From Amycolatopsis tolypomycina (lineage in GTDB: Bacteria > Actinomycetota > Actinomycetes > Mycobacteriales > Pseudonocardiaceae), in assembly GCF_900105945.1 (NCBI RefSeq), contig NZ_FNSO01000004.1, positions 3,348,001-3,412,000 of the forward strand: a stretch of DNA of 64,000 bases, read 5' to 3'. Of this stretch, positions 39,685-48,404 are shown in pieces. Below the pieces are notes generated by a model. That model was not told where the DNA came from, ran no database searches, and worked only from the letters and a program-made list of their open reading frames with translations. How positions within the stretch are numbered: position 1 is the stretch's first letter; every line of letters starts with the position of its first letter. Made by a program: the position numbers and the translations under genes.

Positions 39685-39984
39685 CTACGAGACGCTGAAC
39701 TGCCCCGGCTCCGGGTGCGGCTCGGCGAGGATCCACCCGGCCGTCCCGCGCGCCGCGCGCAGCTTGACCCGGGCTCCCGCGTGCGCGTCGCCCAGCAGCT
39801 GCCTGGGCACCGCGACCTCGAGGACGTCGCCGGCCGAGGCGGCCAGCAGGTCGGCCTTGCCCTCGACCGGTGCCGAGCCCTCGATCCGCATCCGCACCTC
39901 CTCGTGGCCCGGCAGCGCCGGATGGGCGCGGCGCGCCTCGATCGTGCCGGTCAACGCGGTGAGGTTGTCCCTGACCTGCGACAT
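39685..39984 (-). CDS. Small protein of the M6 peptidase operon (99 aa)
   Basis: 99 residues, start MSQVRDNLTALTGTIEARRA. The middle (VRMRIEGSAPVEGKADLLAASAGDVLEVAVPRQLLGDAHAGARVKLRAARG) looks like a small beta barrel. The start lies within the end of the ATP-grasp gene (34-base overlap). There is no leader-core pattern of a peptide precursor, though this cannot be excluded. Confidence 0.65.
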   Translation of the reverse strand: MSQVRDNLTALTGTIEARRAHPALPGHEEVRMRIEGSAPVEGKADLLAASAGDVLEVAVPRQLLGDAHAGARVKLRAARGTAGWILAEPHPEPGQFSVS

Positions 39985-40868
39985 GGCGCCTCCCTGAGCA
40001 GCTCGGCCAGCGTGCGGCCGATCGGCTGGCCGCCGCCGTCCTCGAAGTAGCTGTACGCCGGCATCGGGTTGACCTCGAAGCACACGTACTCGCCGTCGGG
40101 GCGGCGGCGCAGGTCGATCCCGCACAGCGACAAGTCCAGCAGCTCGGCGAGCGCCACGCATCTTTTGGCCACCGGGTCCGGCAGCTCGACCGCCGTCAGC
40201 TCCGCGCTCAGCCCGGACCGGCGCGCGTACCGGTAGTCCAGCGCCTCGCTGACGATCTCCGTCGGGAACACCGCGCCGCCGACGACGTGCACCCGCACGT
40301 CCACTCCCGGCACGTACGCCTGGAACTGCGTCGGCAACGCCCGGACCAGCTCGAGCCGCGCGCCGGTGCGGTCGTCGAGCTCGGTGACGATCGAGCGGAT
40401 TCCGCTGACGGACTTGAACACCACCCGCCCGTGCCGCGCGCGGAACGCGGTGACCTCGGCCGGATCGTCGGTGACCAGGGTGTCCGGCACGGTGAACCCG
40501 GCGGCGCCGATCAGCCGCGCCTGGAACGGCTTCGACGTGTTCGAGTGCATCGCCGAGGGCCGGTTCACCACCAGCGCGTCGGTCAGGTCGAGCCATTCGA
40601 CGAACGCGTCGTTGAACTCGGCCGCGTGGCTCCCGCCGGCCGGCAGCTCCAAGGGCCGCGCGTAAACCGCTGTCACGTCGCGAAGATCGAGGTGTTCGCC
40701 GCCGAGGACGACCGTGCCGCCGGCGCCGTCTGGTCCGTAGTGGACGGACAGGTCGTGGTGGCGCAGCGCCGCCTGGTCGATGAACCGGTGGTCCACGCCC
40801 AGCTCGGCGGTGGTCTCGATGCAGCGGGTCAGCGGGGTGTCCTCGGCCCGGCCGTAGAAGAGGATCAC
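39951..40868 (-). CDS. RimK/MvdD-like ATP-grasp ligase
   Basis: 305 residues from a GTG. It opens VILFYGRAEDTPLTRCI. Core ATP-grasp motifs are NRPSAMHSNTSKPFQARLIGAAGFTVPDTLVT, VVFKSVSGIRSIV, FQAYVPGVDVRVHVV and the metal site CGIDLRRRPDGEYVCFEVNPMPAY. This is the arrangement of RimK and of graspetide-forming (MvdD/TgmB) ligases. They link carboxylates to amines or hydroxyls on peptides. The start overlaps the upstream 242-residue gene. A peptide substrate is likely, but none is identified with confidence nearby. Confidence 0.82.
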   Translation of the reverse strand: MILFYGRAEDTPLTRCIETTAELGVDHRFIDQAALRHHDLSVHYGPDGAGGTVVLGGEHLDLRDVTAVYARPLELPAGGSHAAEFNDAFVEWLDLTDALVVNRPSAMHSNTSKPFQARLIGAAGFTVPDTLVTDDPAEVTAFRARHGRVVFKSVSGIRSIVTELDDRTGARLELVRALPTQFQAYVPGVDVRVHVVGGAVFPTEIVSEALDYRYARRSGLSAELTAVELPDPVAKRCVALAELLDLSLCGIDLRRRPDGEYVCFEVNPMPAYSYFEDGGGQPIGRTLAELLREAPCRRSGTTSPR

Positions 40869-41593
40869 GACGCCACCTCCACCAGGTAGCCCGCCACCAC
40901 CGCGACATCGGCGGGGTCGTGCAGGCCGGGCCGCGGGTCGACGGCGGACAGCCGCACCGCACCGGCCTCGCGGACGAACCGGAACTCCAGCAGCGGGCAG
41001 CCGGTGGCCCGCGCGACCTCGGCACAGCCGTCGCCGAACCGCCGGGCCAGCGCGCCTGCCGTGTGCCGCCCGGCGACCAGGACCGAGCCCGCCGGGGTCC
41101 GCGCGGCCGGCGGCGCCGCACGATGGCCGGCGCGGGTGCCGACGGTGCGTCCGATGTGGACCACCGGCAGGCCCGCCCGGCGCGCCGCGAGCAGCCAGTA
41201 CGGCAGGGCCGCCGAAGCCGCGGAACCGTTGCCGTTCACCGGGTTCACCACCGGGCAGGGCAGCCCGGCCAGCCAGCTGACGAACAGCGCGTGCAGCTCC
41301 ATCGCCGCGTAGTCGCGGTCCCGGGCGCCGGCCCGCGCGAACCGGACCGGCGCGACGCCGTCGATCCGGTTGAGCACCGCGGCCGGCGAGCAGGGCACGC
41401 ACCCGCCGCCGGCCAGCCGGATCTCCGTCGCGGCGGTGCCGTCCGGGGCGACGGTGTGCACCCAGCGGCTCGCCACGGCCAGCCGCCGCGGCGAGACGAC
41501 GGTGACCGCGGAGCCGCCCCGGCGGGCGGCGACGGCCGAAGCCACCGCCGCCGCGCCGGAATCCCCGTCGTCGGCCAGTACCAGGACCGTCAT
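40865..41593 (-). CDS. Companion protein of the ATP-grasp ligase (242 aa)
   Basis: 242 residues. The N-terminus (MTVLVLADDGDSGAAAVASAV) and the segment ALFVSWLAGLPCPVVNPVNGN resemble the pre-ATP-grasp domain of RimK-like enzymes. The C-terminal VNGNGSAASAALPYWLLAARRAGLPVVHIG matches the start of the ligase lobe. The metal-binding residues of a full ATP-grasp are missing. It may be a degenerate paralogue acting as regulatory or substrate-binding partner. It overlaps genes on both sides by four bases. Confidence 0.65.
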   Translation of the reverse strand: MTVLVLADDGDSGAAAVASAVAARRGGSAVTVVSPRRLAVASRWVHTVAPDGTAATEIRLAGGGCVPCSPAAVLNRIDGVAPVRFARAGARDRDYAAMELHALFVSWLAGLPCPVVNPVNGNGSAASAALPYWLLAARRAGLPVVHIGRTVGTRAGHRAAPPAARTPAGSVLVAGRHTAGALARRFGDGCAEVARATGCPLLEFRFVREAGAVRLSAVDPRPGLHDPADVAVVAGYLVEVAS

Positions 41594-43341
41594 GACCGTG
41601 GCGGCGCGTCGAACTCGCGCTTCGCCTCGGCGTCCCCGGCCGCCATGCGTTCGGCCGCCGACGTGGTCTCCTGGCCGTAGTCCGGTCCGCCGATCAGGTC
41701 CGGCCGCAGCTCCGCGCCGATGAACGGCTCGGCGGCCTGGCCCTCCAGCGCCGCGACGCGCGCGGCGAGATCGGCGACGGCGGACTCGAGGTCACCCTGC
41801 TCGCCGGGCGCGCGGCCGACGGGCGGCCACTCCTGCTCCTTGATCTCCTTGATGTGGTCCTTGCGGTCCTTGAGCGGCTCCTTGAACTCCTTGCGGACGT
41901 CCTTGCGGTCCTTCCACGGTTCCTTCAGGTCCTTCGGGAGATCCTTGCGGTCCTTCGGCCGGTCCTTGAGGTCCTTGAGGATGCTCTTGCCGCACCGGAC
42001 GGTCACCGACGCCGTCATGGTCGCCGCCGACGCCGAGATGCCGGTGACGGACACGCAGGTCTCGACCCCGGCGTAGGAGTCGGAGCTCGGGGTCGTCGTG
42101 TGCGAGAACGCCGTGTTGCCGGAGCTGCCGGGGTACGGGTCGCCCGCGTCGCCGCGGTTGTGCTTGAGCTCCAGGTCGCGCTTGCCGTCCGCCTGCACCA
42201 GCCCGACCTTGTAGTGGTTCTCGTCGGTGTTGCCCGGCTGGGCGTCGTCGATGTGCCAGATCAGCAGGCCCTCGCCGGGCAGCTGCGCGTCGTAGCCGGT
42301 CTTCTGCCGGTTCTCGACCAGGAAGTACTCCGAGCCCGCCCCGCCGTCCTTCCACAGCCGCAGGACGTTGTGGCTGGTCTTGACGTCGGGGATGCTCACC
42401 GTCTGGTTGGTGGTGACGCCGGTGACCGAAACCCAGCCCTGGTTGGCCTTGCACCACGCCGACGGGTGCGCGGGGACGTCGCCGCCGCCGTTCCACGAGC
42501 CGCCCGCCATCAGGCACCAGTTGCCGATGCCCTCGGAGGTGTCGTCGACGTCGTAGAGGTCGGGGAACCCGAACAGCAGGTGCCCGAGCTCGTGGGCGCA
42601 GACGCCGAGCTTCGCGTCCTCGGGGATGGTCAGGTAGCCGTAGATCTTCGTCGTGTCGGCCTGGTAGGCGGCGGGCAGCACCCACTTGTGGGACCAGATG
42701 TCGCCGGGGCTGCCGGTCTGCTCCCCGCCGCGACCGGCGTGGACGATGATGAACGCGTCGACGAACCCGTTGCCGTCGTTGTCGTACGGACCGAAGTCCA
42801 CCGCCGGATCGGCGGCGACGGCGGCGTCGCGCGCCAGGTCGCGCGCGCGGGTGGTCCCGGTCGGCCGGCCGATGCCGAAGTTCCCGTTGGCGTACCAGGC
42901 CAGCGTCTGCGGCATCCGGTAGGTGCCGACGACGTCGCCGGTGATGTCGACCAGCCCGTTGGTGACGTCGCGGTAGTACTCCTTCACGCTGCCGTTCGGC
43001 AGCACACCGGTGGAGAAGAACAGGTCACGGAAGTGCTGGGCGGTCGCGGTCAGCTGCTTGTCGGAGAAGTCGACCAGGACCACGATGACCCGGACGCTGC
43101 CCCGCAGGGGCGCGCGTTCCATGGCGGCGTTGCGGATGACCGCCTCCGGCGTGCCCAGCGGGTATTCGTCGGGCGGGATGATCGTGCCGTCGTCGAGGCC
43201 GATCGCCCGCGACTTCCGGGCCGGGCCGACGAACCCCGCGAGCGTCTCCGGCGCGTCGCCCCGCAGGCGGTCGAGACCTTCCTTGAGCCGATCCGCCAGC
43301 TCGGGATCGGGTGCGACGAAGCAGTGTTCCGGTGTTTCCAT
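41590..43341 (-). CDS. M6-family metalloprotease with K-D heptad tail
   Basis: 583 residues. Start METPEHCF has GGAGGG about eight bases upstream. The catalytic zinc motif HELGH is at 250-254, followed by GFPDLYD, as in immune inhibitor A peptidases. Asp-rich PYDNDGNGFVDAFIIVHAG is also typical. Residues about 455-503 hold seven tandem heptads of the form xK(D/E)xK(D/E)x. No signal peptide is visible, unusual for M6 enzymes, which are normally exported. It is the first gene of an operon with a 242-residue protein, an ATP-grasp and a 99-residue protein. The role might be cleaving a modified peptide. Confidence 0.85.
   Translation of the reverse strand: METPEHCFVAPDPELADRLKEGLDRLRGDAPETLAGFVGPARKSRAIGLDDGTIIPPDEYPLGTPEAVIRNAAMERAPLRGSVRVIVVLVDFSDKQLTATAQHFRDLFFSTGVLPNGSVKEYYRDVTNGLVDITGDVVGTYRMPQTLAWYANGNFGIGRPTGTTRARDLARDAAVAADPAVDFGPYDNDGNGFVDAFIIVHAGRGGEQTGSPGDIWSHKWVLPAAYQADTTKIYGYLTIPEDAKLGVCAHELGHLLFGFPDLYDVDDTSEGIGNWCLMAGGSWNGGGDVPAHPSAWCKANQGWVSVTGVTTNQTVSIPDVKTSHNVLRLWKDGGAGSEYFLVENRQKTGYDAQLPGEGLLIWHIDDAQPGNTDENHYKVGLVQADGKRDLELKHNRGDAGDPYPGSSGNTAFSHTTTPSSDSYAGVETCVSVTGISASAATMTASVTVRCGKSILKDLKDRPKDRKDLPKDLKEPWKDRKDVRKEFKEPLKDRKDHIKEIKEQEWPPVGRAPGEQGDLESAVADLAARVAALEGQAAEPFIGAELRPDLIGGPDYGQETTSAAERMAAGDAEAKREFDAPPRS
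41833..41979 (-). repeat. Seven 21-bp coding repeats (Lys-Asp/Glu heptads)
   Basis: The segment encodes LKDLKDR, PKDRKDL, PKDLKEP, WKDRKDV, RKEFKEP, LKDRKDH and IKEIKEQ. It would form a highly charged helix or rod. The DNA repeat unit is diverged, so this is an old, selected repeat and not a recent expansion. Confidence 0.85.
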
Positions 43342-43515
43342 GACTTGGCCCTCCTCGTGACCGCTCGGACCCCTTTCCGAGCGTTGGGCCGGACGGCGGA
43401 ATACACCGGTTGCGGCAGAAGAGGGCAAAAGTCATCGATTCGTGATCGCCGGCCGCCACGACGACGGAATTCACCGGGATGGGAGGCGGGCGGACATTAA
43501 TCGACCGGGCCGTTC

Positions 43516-44439
43516 TCACGCGACCTTGATCACGACCTTCCCCGCGGCGTGCCCCTTTTCGACGGTGGCGAGGGCGGCCGGGGCATCGGACAGCGGGTGG
43601 ACCGCCGTGACCACGGGCGCGAGGACTCCATCGAGGGCCAGTCCGGCGGACCGTTCGAGGTTCCCCCGGTCGAGGCGACGCTCGACGAACCGGCCCCCGA
43701 GCTCGGACACGGACATGTCACCCACGGCGATGACGTTGCGGGCGTCCCGGGCCAGTGGGGCGACCGTGCGCAGCGAGGCGCCGCCGGCCAGGTCGACGAT
43801 CCCGTCGAAGCCGTCCGGAACCAGGTGGCGTGCCGCGGCGACGACGTCCCCGGCGGTGTAGTCGACGAACCGGACTCCGATGGCCTCGGCGTGCTCGCGC
43901 TTGGCCGTGCTCCCGGTGCCGACCACCCGCAGCTCGCGTCCGACGGCCAGCCGGGCGACGGCGAGGCCGACTCCGCCGCCCACCCCGTTGACCAGGATCG
44001 TGGCGCCGGCCGGGAGGCCGAGCTGGTCGAGCGCGTCCACCGCGGTCGTCCCGGCCACCGGAAGCGTCGCCGCCACGGTCGGGGAGAGGCCCGCCGGGAT
44101 GCGCGCGGTGTTGGGTGCGGACAGCACCGTCGTCTCCGCGTAGGTGCCGCCACCGGTGAGCGCGAAGCCGAAGACCGCGTCACCCACCTCGAGCCCGTCG
44201 GTGTCCTCGCCCAGTGCGAGCACGGTTCCGGCCGCCTCCATGCCCAGCACGCGGGGGAACGGACGTCCCCCGTCGAGCCCGGGGACCAGACCCGAGCGCA
44301 CGAGGTGGTCGAGGGGATTCACCCCGGCGACGTCGACCCGGATCAGCACCTCGCCGCGACCGGGAGCGGGATCGGGACGCTCGAAGAACTCCTGCACCTC
44401 GGGCCCGCCGTGCCTGCCGAAACCCCACGCCTGTCCCAT
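43516..44439 (-). CDS. Quinone oxidoreductase-like NADPH dehydrogenase
   Basis: 307 residues of the zinc-free MDR superfamily. Features are GRGEVLIRVDVAGVNPLDHLVRSG, GMEAAGTVLALGEDTDGLEVGD, and the nucleotide-binding ATILVNGVGGGVGLAVARLA. It reduces quinones or enones with NADPH. A MerR gene lies 109 bp upstream on the same strand with a palindrome between them, so it is probably the MerR target. Confidence 0.88.
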   Translation of the reverse strand: MGQAWGFGRHGGPEVQEFFERPDPAPGRGEVLIRVDVAGVNPLDHLVRSGLVPGLDGGRPFPRVLGMEAAGTVLALGEDTDGLEVGDAVFGFALTGGGTYAETTVLSAPNTARIPAGLSPTVAATLPVAGTTAVDALDQLGLPAGATILVNGVGGGVGLAVARLAVGRELRVVGTGSTAKREHAEAIGVRFVDYTAGDVVAAARHLVPDGFDGIVDLAGGASLRTVAPLARDARNVIAVGDMSVSELGGRFVERRLDRGNLERSAGLALDGVLAPVVTAVHPLSDAPAALATVEKGHAAGKVVIKVA

Positions 44440-44491
44440 TTTTCGCTGCCTCCCGGCTGACCGGCCCGGTGGTTCCGGGCGTTGCCGCCAT

Positions 44492-44516
44492 CCTCACCGC
44501 TGACATCGGTGTGAGG
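44492..44516. promoter_or_regulatory. Possible MerR operator
   Basis: CCTCAC (44492-44497) and GTGAGG (44511-44516) form a 6-bp inverted repeat 25 bp long overall. It lies between the MerR and oxidoreductase genes. The length is in the range of MerR sites, but flanking promoter boxes are not convincing. Confidence 0.35.
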
Positions 44517-44548
44517 GGCAACCGGCTGAGGCGCAGGTCACAGGCGCG

Positions 44549-44923
44549 TCACCGGGTCGCGGACAGCTCCGCCCGGTGCCGGCTGTTGGCCTTGATCAGC
44601 ACGTCGAGCGCATCCCGGGTCTCGACCAGGTGCGCGATTTCGGCGTCGATCCGCTCGCGCTCGCGCAGCATCGCCGCGGACGTCTCCTCGGCGACGTCCA
44701 GGTCGCCCGGGACGTCCACGCAGGGCAGCACCGTCGCGATCACCCGGCTGGACATCCCCGCCTCGAACAGCTGCCGGATGAGCGACACGCGCTGGACCAC
44801 GGCGTCGGGATAGTGACGCTGCCCGGCGGCGGAGCGGGAGCTGGTCAGCAGGCCCTGCTCTTCGTAGTACCGCAGTGAGCGCGGGCTCACGCCCGTGCGC
44901 TGGGAGAGCTCGCCGATTCGCAC
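44549..44923 (-). CDS. MerR-family transcriptional regulator
   Basis: 124 residues from a GTG. The winged HTH is VRIGELSQRTGVSPRSLRYYEEQGLLTSSRS, followed by the dimerisation coiled coil (RERERIDAEIAHLVETRDALDVLI). There is no Cys cluster for metal or redox sensing; the lone Cys (VLPCVDV) is in the middle. It probably controls the quinone oxidoreductase gene downstream. Confidence 0.9.
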   Translation of the reverse strand: MRIGELSQRTGVSPRSLRYYEEQGLLTSSRSAAGQRHYPDAVVQRVSLIRQLFEAGMSSRVIATVLPCVDVPGDLDVAEETSAAMLRERERIDAEIAHLVETRDALDVLIKANSRHRAELSATR

Positions 44924-44974
44924 CCGGAAAGCCTACGCCCGGGCCGGACCCGGTTCGTCTGCCAGGATGCCGGG

Positions 44975-45904
44975 ATGCCGCCTCGCGTGCCTTCGGCCGA
45001 CCCCGATCGTCTCGCCCGCTGGTGCCGGGCGCACCTGGGCAGTTCGCCGGTCGAGGAGATGTTCCGGTCCGGGCACCTCTCCGCCGTCATCGGGCTCCGG
45101 CTGGCCGACGGCCGCGAGGTCGTCGTCAAGGTTCGCCCGGACGCGCCGCGGGTGGCGGTGTGCGTCGAGGTCCAGCGTCGCCTGTTCCGGGCCGGTTATC
45201 CCTGCCCGGAGCCGCTCACCGGCGCCATTCCCTTCGACGGTCACGTCGCCACCGCGGAGGTCCACGTCCCCGGCGGCGCCGTGCTGCCGTCCGCCGGTCA
45301 CGCGGCGTCCGCCTTCGCCGAGGCGTTCGCGTGGCTGGTCCGGGTGGCGCCCGCTCCGGACGAGCTGCCGCCGCTCGGCCCGGCACCGTCGTGGGCGGCC
45401 TGGAACCACGGCGGGGACGGCCTCTGGCCGCGCTCGGAAGACTCCGACATCGATCTCGACGGGGTGCCCGGCGCCGAGTGGATCGACGACGCCGGACGTC
45501 GTGCTCGCGACCGGTTGCGGGTCGGCGGGTCCGGCGCGGTGATCGGCCACTGCGACTGGCTCGCCGGCAACCTGCGCTGGCACGAGGACGCGCTCCTGGT
45601 GGTGCACGACTGGGACAGCCTGACCGTGGACAGCGAAGACATCCTCGTCGGCTTCGCGGCCGCGCTGTACTCGACCGCCGACGCGGACAGGCTGGCCACG
45701 GTCGAGGACACGCGGCGATTCCTCGTCGCGTACGGCCGGGCGCGCGGCCGGGAACTCAGCGCCGGCGAATGGCAACGCGCGTGGGCGGCGGGCGTGTGGA
45801 CCAGGGCCTTCGACGCCAAGTTCCAGCACGCGGCCGGGCTGCCCGTCACCTCGCTGTCGGCGGCCGAGGCCATCGAACGCCTCCGCCGGTTCGACGACCT
45901 CTGA
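44975..45904 (+). CDS. Aminoglycoside-phosphotransferase-fold protein
   Basis: 309 residues. The kinase-like fold shows VVVKVRPDAP (nucleotide Lys), the Brenner motif VIGHCDWLAGNLRWHE and the metal-binding VVHDWDSL. This is the APH family. In soil actinobacteria many such proteins phosphorylate small molecules other than aminoglycosides. No resistance role can be concluded. It diverges from merR with a gap of 51 bp. Confidence 0.82.
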   Translation: MPPRVPSADPDRLARWCRAHLGSSPVEEMFRSGHLSAVIGLRLADGREVVVKVRPDAPRVAVCVEVQRRLFRAGYPCPEPLTGAIPFDGHVATAEVHVPGGAVLPSAGHAASAFAEAFAWLVRVAPAPDELPPLGPAPSWAAWNHGGDGLWPRSEDSDIDLDGVPGAEWIDDAGRRARDRLRVGGSGAVIGHCDWLAGNLRWHEDALLVVHDWDSLTVDSEDILVGFAAALYSTADADRLATVEDTRRFLVAYGRARGRELSAGEWQRAWAAGVWTRAFDAKFQHAAGLPVTSLSAAEAIERLRRFDDL

Positions 45905-46000
45905 TCCCTATTCCGCGGAATTGCACCTCCGGCCCGAGTCCCTTTTCTCCCGCCGGATACGCTGCCGCGGCCGAGCACACGAACCGATGGGGGACAAGGC

Positions 46001-47065
46001 ATGGACAGCACTTCCGGCACGGACAGAGTTCGCGTCTACGAACCCGTTCCGAATGTGCCGTCGGGCGCCGAATCGTTGTTTGCCGGGTTTGTCCAGAAAT
46101 TGACCGAACTGACCATTGTCCGCATGGGACTCAGCGGCGCGCTGGTCCTGCTGGGCGTGCTGCTGATGCTCACCGGAGGGTGGGGGAGCACGCTGCCCTA
46201 CTTCTACTTCGGCGTCTTCGGCGGTCTGCTGGCGATGTGGACCTACGTCCTGGTCCTCTACCGGCGCGTCCGAAGTCTCTTCGGGGAGCCGTACCACCGG
46301 CTCGACATCGCTGCGGACGGGTTGTTCACGAAGGGGTCGCGGGTCTCGGTGCGCCTGCCGGACGGGCGCTGGCTGCGGACCCGCCTCACCGACGGCCCCC
46401 GCGTGCAGCTGGCAGGCCAGCGACGGCTGTGGGTGCTCGGCACGGGCCGGCGGGTGTTCGTCCGCGTGCCGGGCGCGATGTGGTTGCGGGCCGCGCGGAT
46501 CGAGGACGCACCCGTGGCCGGGGCGGTGCCCGCCGAGCTCGTCGCACGCCACCCCACGCCGCCGTCGCACGATCCGGTGATCGCCGCGCACCGGGCGTTC
46601 CAGGCCCGCCGGTCGGCCGTCAGCGGGGTGGCGTTCCTGGCGGTGGGCGCGGCGGGGCTCGCGTTCGCCGCGTCGGCGGCGGACCCCGGCTCCGGCGGCA
46701 TCGCGGACGCGGCCGGCGTGGGCGGCATCGCCGGCGGCAGCGCGGTCTTCCTGATGCTGGGACTGCTGATGGCCGTCGGCAGCCTGCGGATCCGCCGCCC
46801 CATCACCGAGGACGGCTGGGTGGAACTGCGGATCGCGCTCGACACGCCGTTCGTCCCCCGGGCCCGCAGCGCGGTCCGGCTGACGGGCTGGGCGCTGTAC
46901 CCGGACGGGCGCCAGACGCGGTTCCGGCTCACCGCGGACATCTCGCTGGCCGCGAACGTCGCGATGACCGGGCAGCTGTGGTTGCTGGGCTACCCGCAGC
47001 CGGGCAAACCGGCCAAAGCCGGCCTGCCCGGCCACCCCTGCCTGGGCAGCTTCCGCCCCGCGTGA
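46001..47065 (+). CDS. Integral membrane protein, unknown function
   Basis: 354 residues with four predicted membrane helices, at about 43-61, 65-83, 207-226 and 235-256. Between the pairs lies a basic beta-rich cytoplasmic domain (RLDIAADGLFTKGSRVSVRLPDGRWLRTRLTDGP). Another soluble domain is at the C-terminus. No known family is recognised. GGGGGACAAGGC precedes the ATG. It is a lone gene on its strand. Confidence 0.7.
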   Translation: MDSTSGTDRVRVYEPVPNVPSGAESLFAGFVQKLTELTIVRMGLSGALVLLGVLLMLTGGWGSTLPYFYFGVFGGLLAMWTYVLVLYRRVRSLFGEPYHRLDIAADGLFTKGSRVSVRLPDGRWLRTRLTDGPRVQLAGQRRLWVLGTGRRVFVRVPGAMWLRAARIEDAPVAGAVPAELVARHPTPPSHDPVIAAHRAFQARRSAVSGVAFLAVGAAGLAFAASAADPGSGGIADAAGVGGIAGGSAVFLMLGLLMAVGSLRIRRPITEDGWVELRIALDTPFVPRARSAVRLTGWALYPDGRQTRFRLTADISLAANVAMTGQLWLLGYPQPGKPAKAGLPGHPCLGSFRPA

Positions 47066-47073
47066 CGGAGGCT

Positions 47074-47292
47074 TCAGTCGCACCAGCCCCAGCCGCTGGT
47101 GGCGACCGCGTTCGTGCCGTTGTCCCCGGTCCGGTCGCCGACCCAGCCCGCGTAGCTGATGCACTGGGCCGCGTACCGCGGTCGTACAGGTTCCGGCTCG
47201 AGTCCTCGGAGTCCCGGTACAGCCCCCACTTGCTCCCGCCGTCGGTCGTGGCCGGCAGCGAGGAGATGACCCGGTATCCGGCACCACGGACT
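47074..47292 (-). pseudogene. Frameshifted remnant of a secreted protein gene
   Basis: Two pieces in different frames read as one protein end: GYRVISSLPATTDGGSKWGL with YRDSEDSSRNLYDR, then RYAAQCISYAGWVGDRTGDN and GTNAVATSGWGWCD followed by a stop. The break is near 47182. No start is visible. The end (WCD-stop, with the same bases TTCAGTCGCA on the plus strand) resembles that of the intact gene at 47293, which ends WTCD. A sequencing error is an alternative. Confidence 0.5.
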
Positions 47293-48291
47293 TCAGTCGC
47301 AGGTCCAGCGCAGTGCGGCGTGCTTGCTGTCGGTGTTGCCGAAGATCACGCCGTCGTCGCCGACGACGTACACGTCCGCGTAGCCACCGTCCGGGAAGGG
47401 GAGCAGGCCGAGCAGCTTGGTGTCCTGCCAGACCGCGGACGGTCCGATCAGGTTGGTCAGGCTGCCCGCGATCAGCCCGTGCTTGTTGGTCGCTTCCGCC
47501 GTCCCGCCCTGTTCGAGCGGTCGCGGGTCGGCCGGGCCGTGCCACGCCAGGGCACGCGACGCGGGCCACGAGTCGATCGCCGTGCCGACCACGACGCCGT
47601 TGCGGATCTGCCGGATCAGCACCGGACGGTCTTCACCGGTCAGCGGGGTGACCACGCCGGCCCGCCAGAGCCCGCCGAGCTTGTTGTCGGGGGCGTGCAG
47701 CAGCACGGTGCCGTCGTCGTCGAGGTCCATGCCGTGCCGGTCCGGCAGGTCGATGACCTGCGGTCCCGCGGCCAGGACCGACCACAGGACGCTGACCCGG
47801 TGGCCGTCCCCGAGATCGGTGGCGGAGGCGAGCACGTCACCCCGGTCGTTGAGCGCGACGGCCGAGTCGAGCCGGTAGCCGGCCGGGTCGGGCAGGCGGG
47901 TCAGGGTGCCGGGACCGTGGTGGCCGCCGCTGAACAGGTAGACGCCCCAGCTCGTCCCCGGAAGACCACCGTCCAGCAGCACGGTCCCGGCGGAGTTCTC
48001 GTCGGCGACGTTCGGGTAGGCGAACGGCGCGAGCGCGTCCGGAATGCGGGGCTCACCGTCGGTCCAGAGGACGACCTTGCCCTGGTTGACGTTCCGGTCG
48101 AGGACGTGCCCGGCGTAGTTGCCGTGGCTGTCGGTCCCCGTGATGGTGACTTCGGTGTCGGAGTAGCCGTCGGGCGCCACGATCTTGTGCGCCGTCCAGC
48201 TGCAGGCCGCCGCCGCAGTGGCGGCCGGTGCCATGACGGCGGCGCCCAGGGCGAGGACCGCGACGGTGAGCGCGGCAGCACGTCGGAACAT
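47293..48291 (-). CDS. Secreted HAF-repeat-like beta protein
   Basis: 332 residues. Signal peptide residues 1-28 (MFRRAAALTVAVLALGAAVM ending AAAA). The mature part has repeated short beta units (VALNDRGDVLASATDLGDG, MDLDDDGTVLLHAPDN, ATNKHGLIAGSL, VVGDDGVIFGNT) like HAF-repeat propellers. One Cys near each mature end (CSW, RWTCD-stop) could close the fold by a disulfide. It is an exported protein of unknown role. Confidence 0.72.
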   Translation of the reverse strand: MFRRAAALTVAVLALGAAVMAPAATAAAACSWTAHKIVAPDGYSDTEVTITGTDSHGNYAGHVLDRNVNQGKVVLWTDGEPRIPDALAPFAYPNVADENSAGTVLLDGGLPGTSWGVYLFSGGHHGPGTLTRLPDPAGYRLDSAVALNDRGDVLASATDLGDGHRVSVLWSVLAAGPQVIDLPDRHGMDLDDDGTVLLHAPDNKLGGLWRAGVVTPLTGEDRPVLIRQIRNGVVVGTAIDSWPASRALAWHGPADPRPLEQGGTAEATNKHGLIAGSLTNLIGPSAVWQDTKLLGLLPFPDGGYADVYVVGDDGVIFGNTDSKHAALRWTCD

Positions 48292-48404
48292 TCGAATTCC
48301 CCCTCGGAATCGGTCGATGCCGACTCCACGCCTCGCCCCGTCCGCCGGTTGAGCCGCGTCACCCGTCCGGCGTGACCGCCACCCCTATGCGCCGCGGGCG
48401 GAGG

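Noticed and set aside
39685..39984. Graspetide precursor peptide for the ATP-grasp ligase
   Set aside because: The 99-residue product looks like a folded beta domain and lacks a repeated Thr/Lys-Asp/Glu core at its end. It is kept as an unknown small protein.
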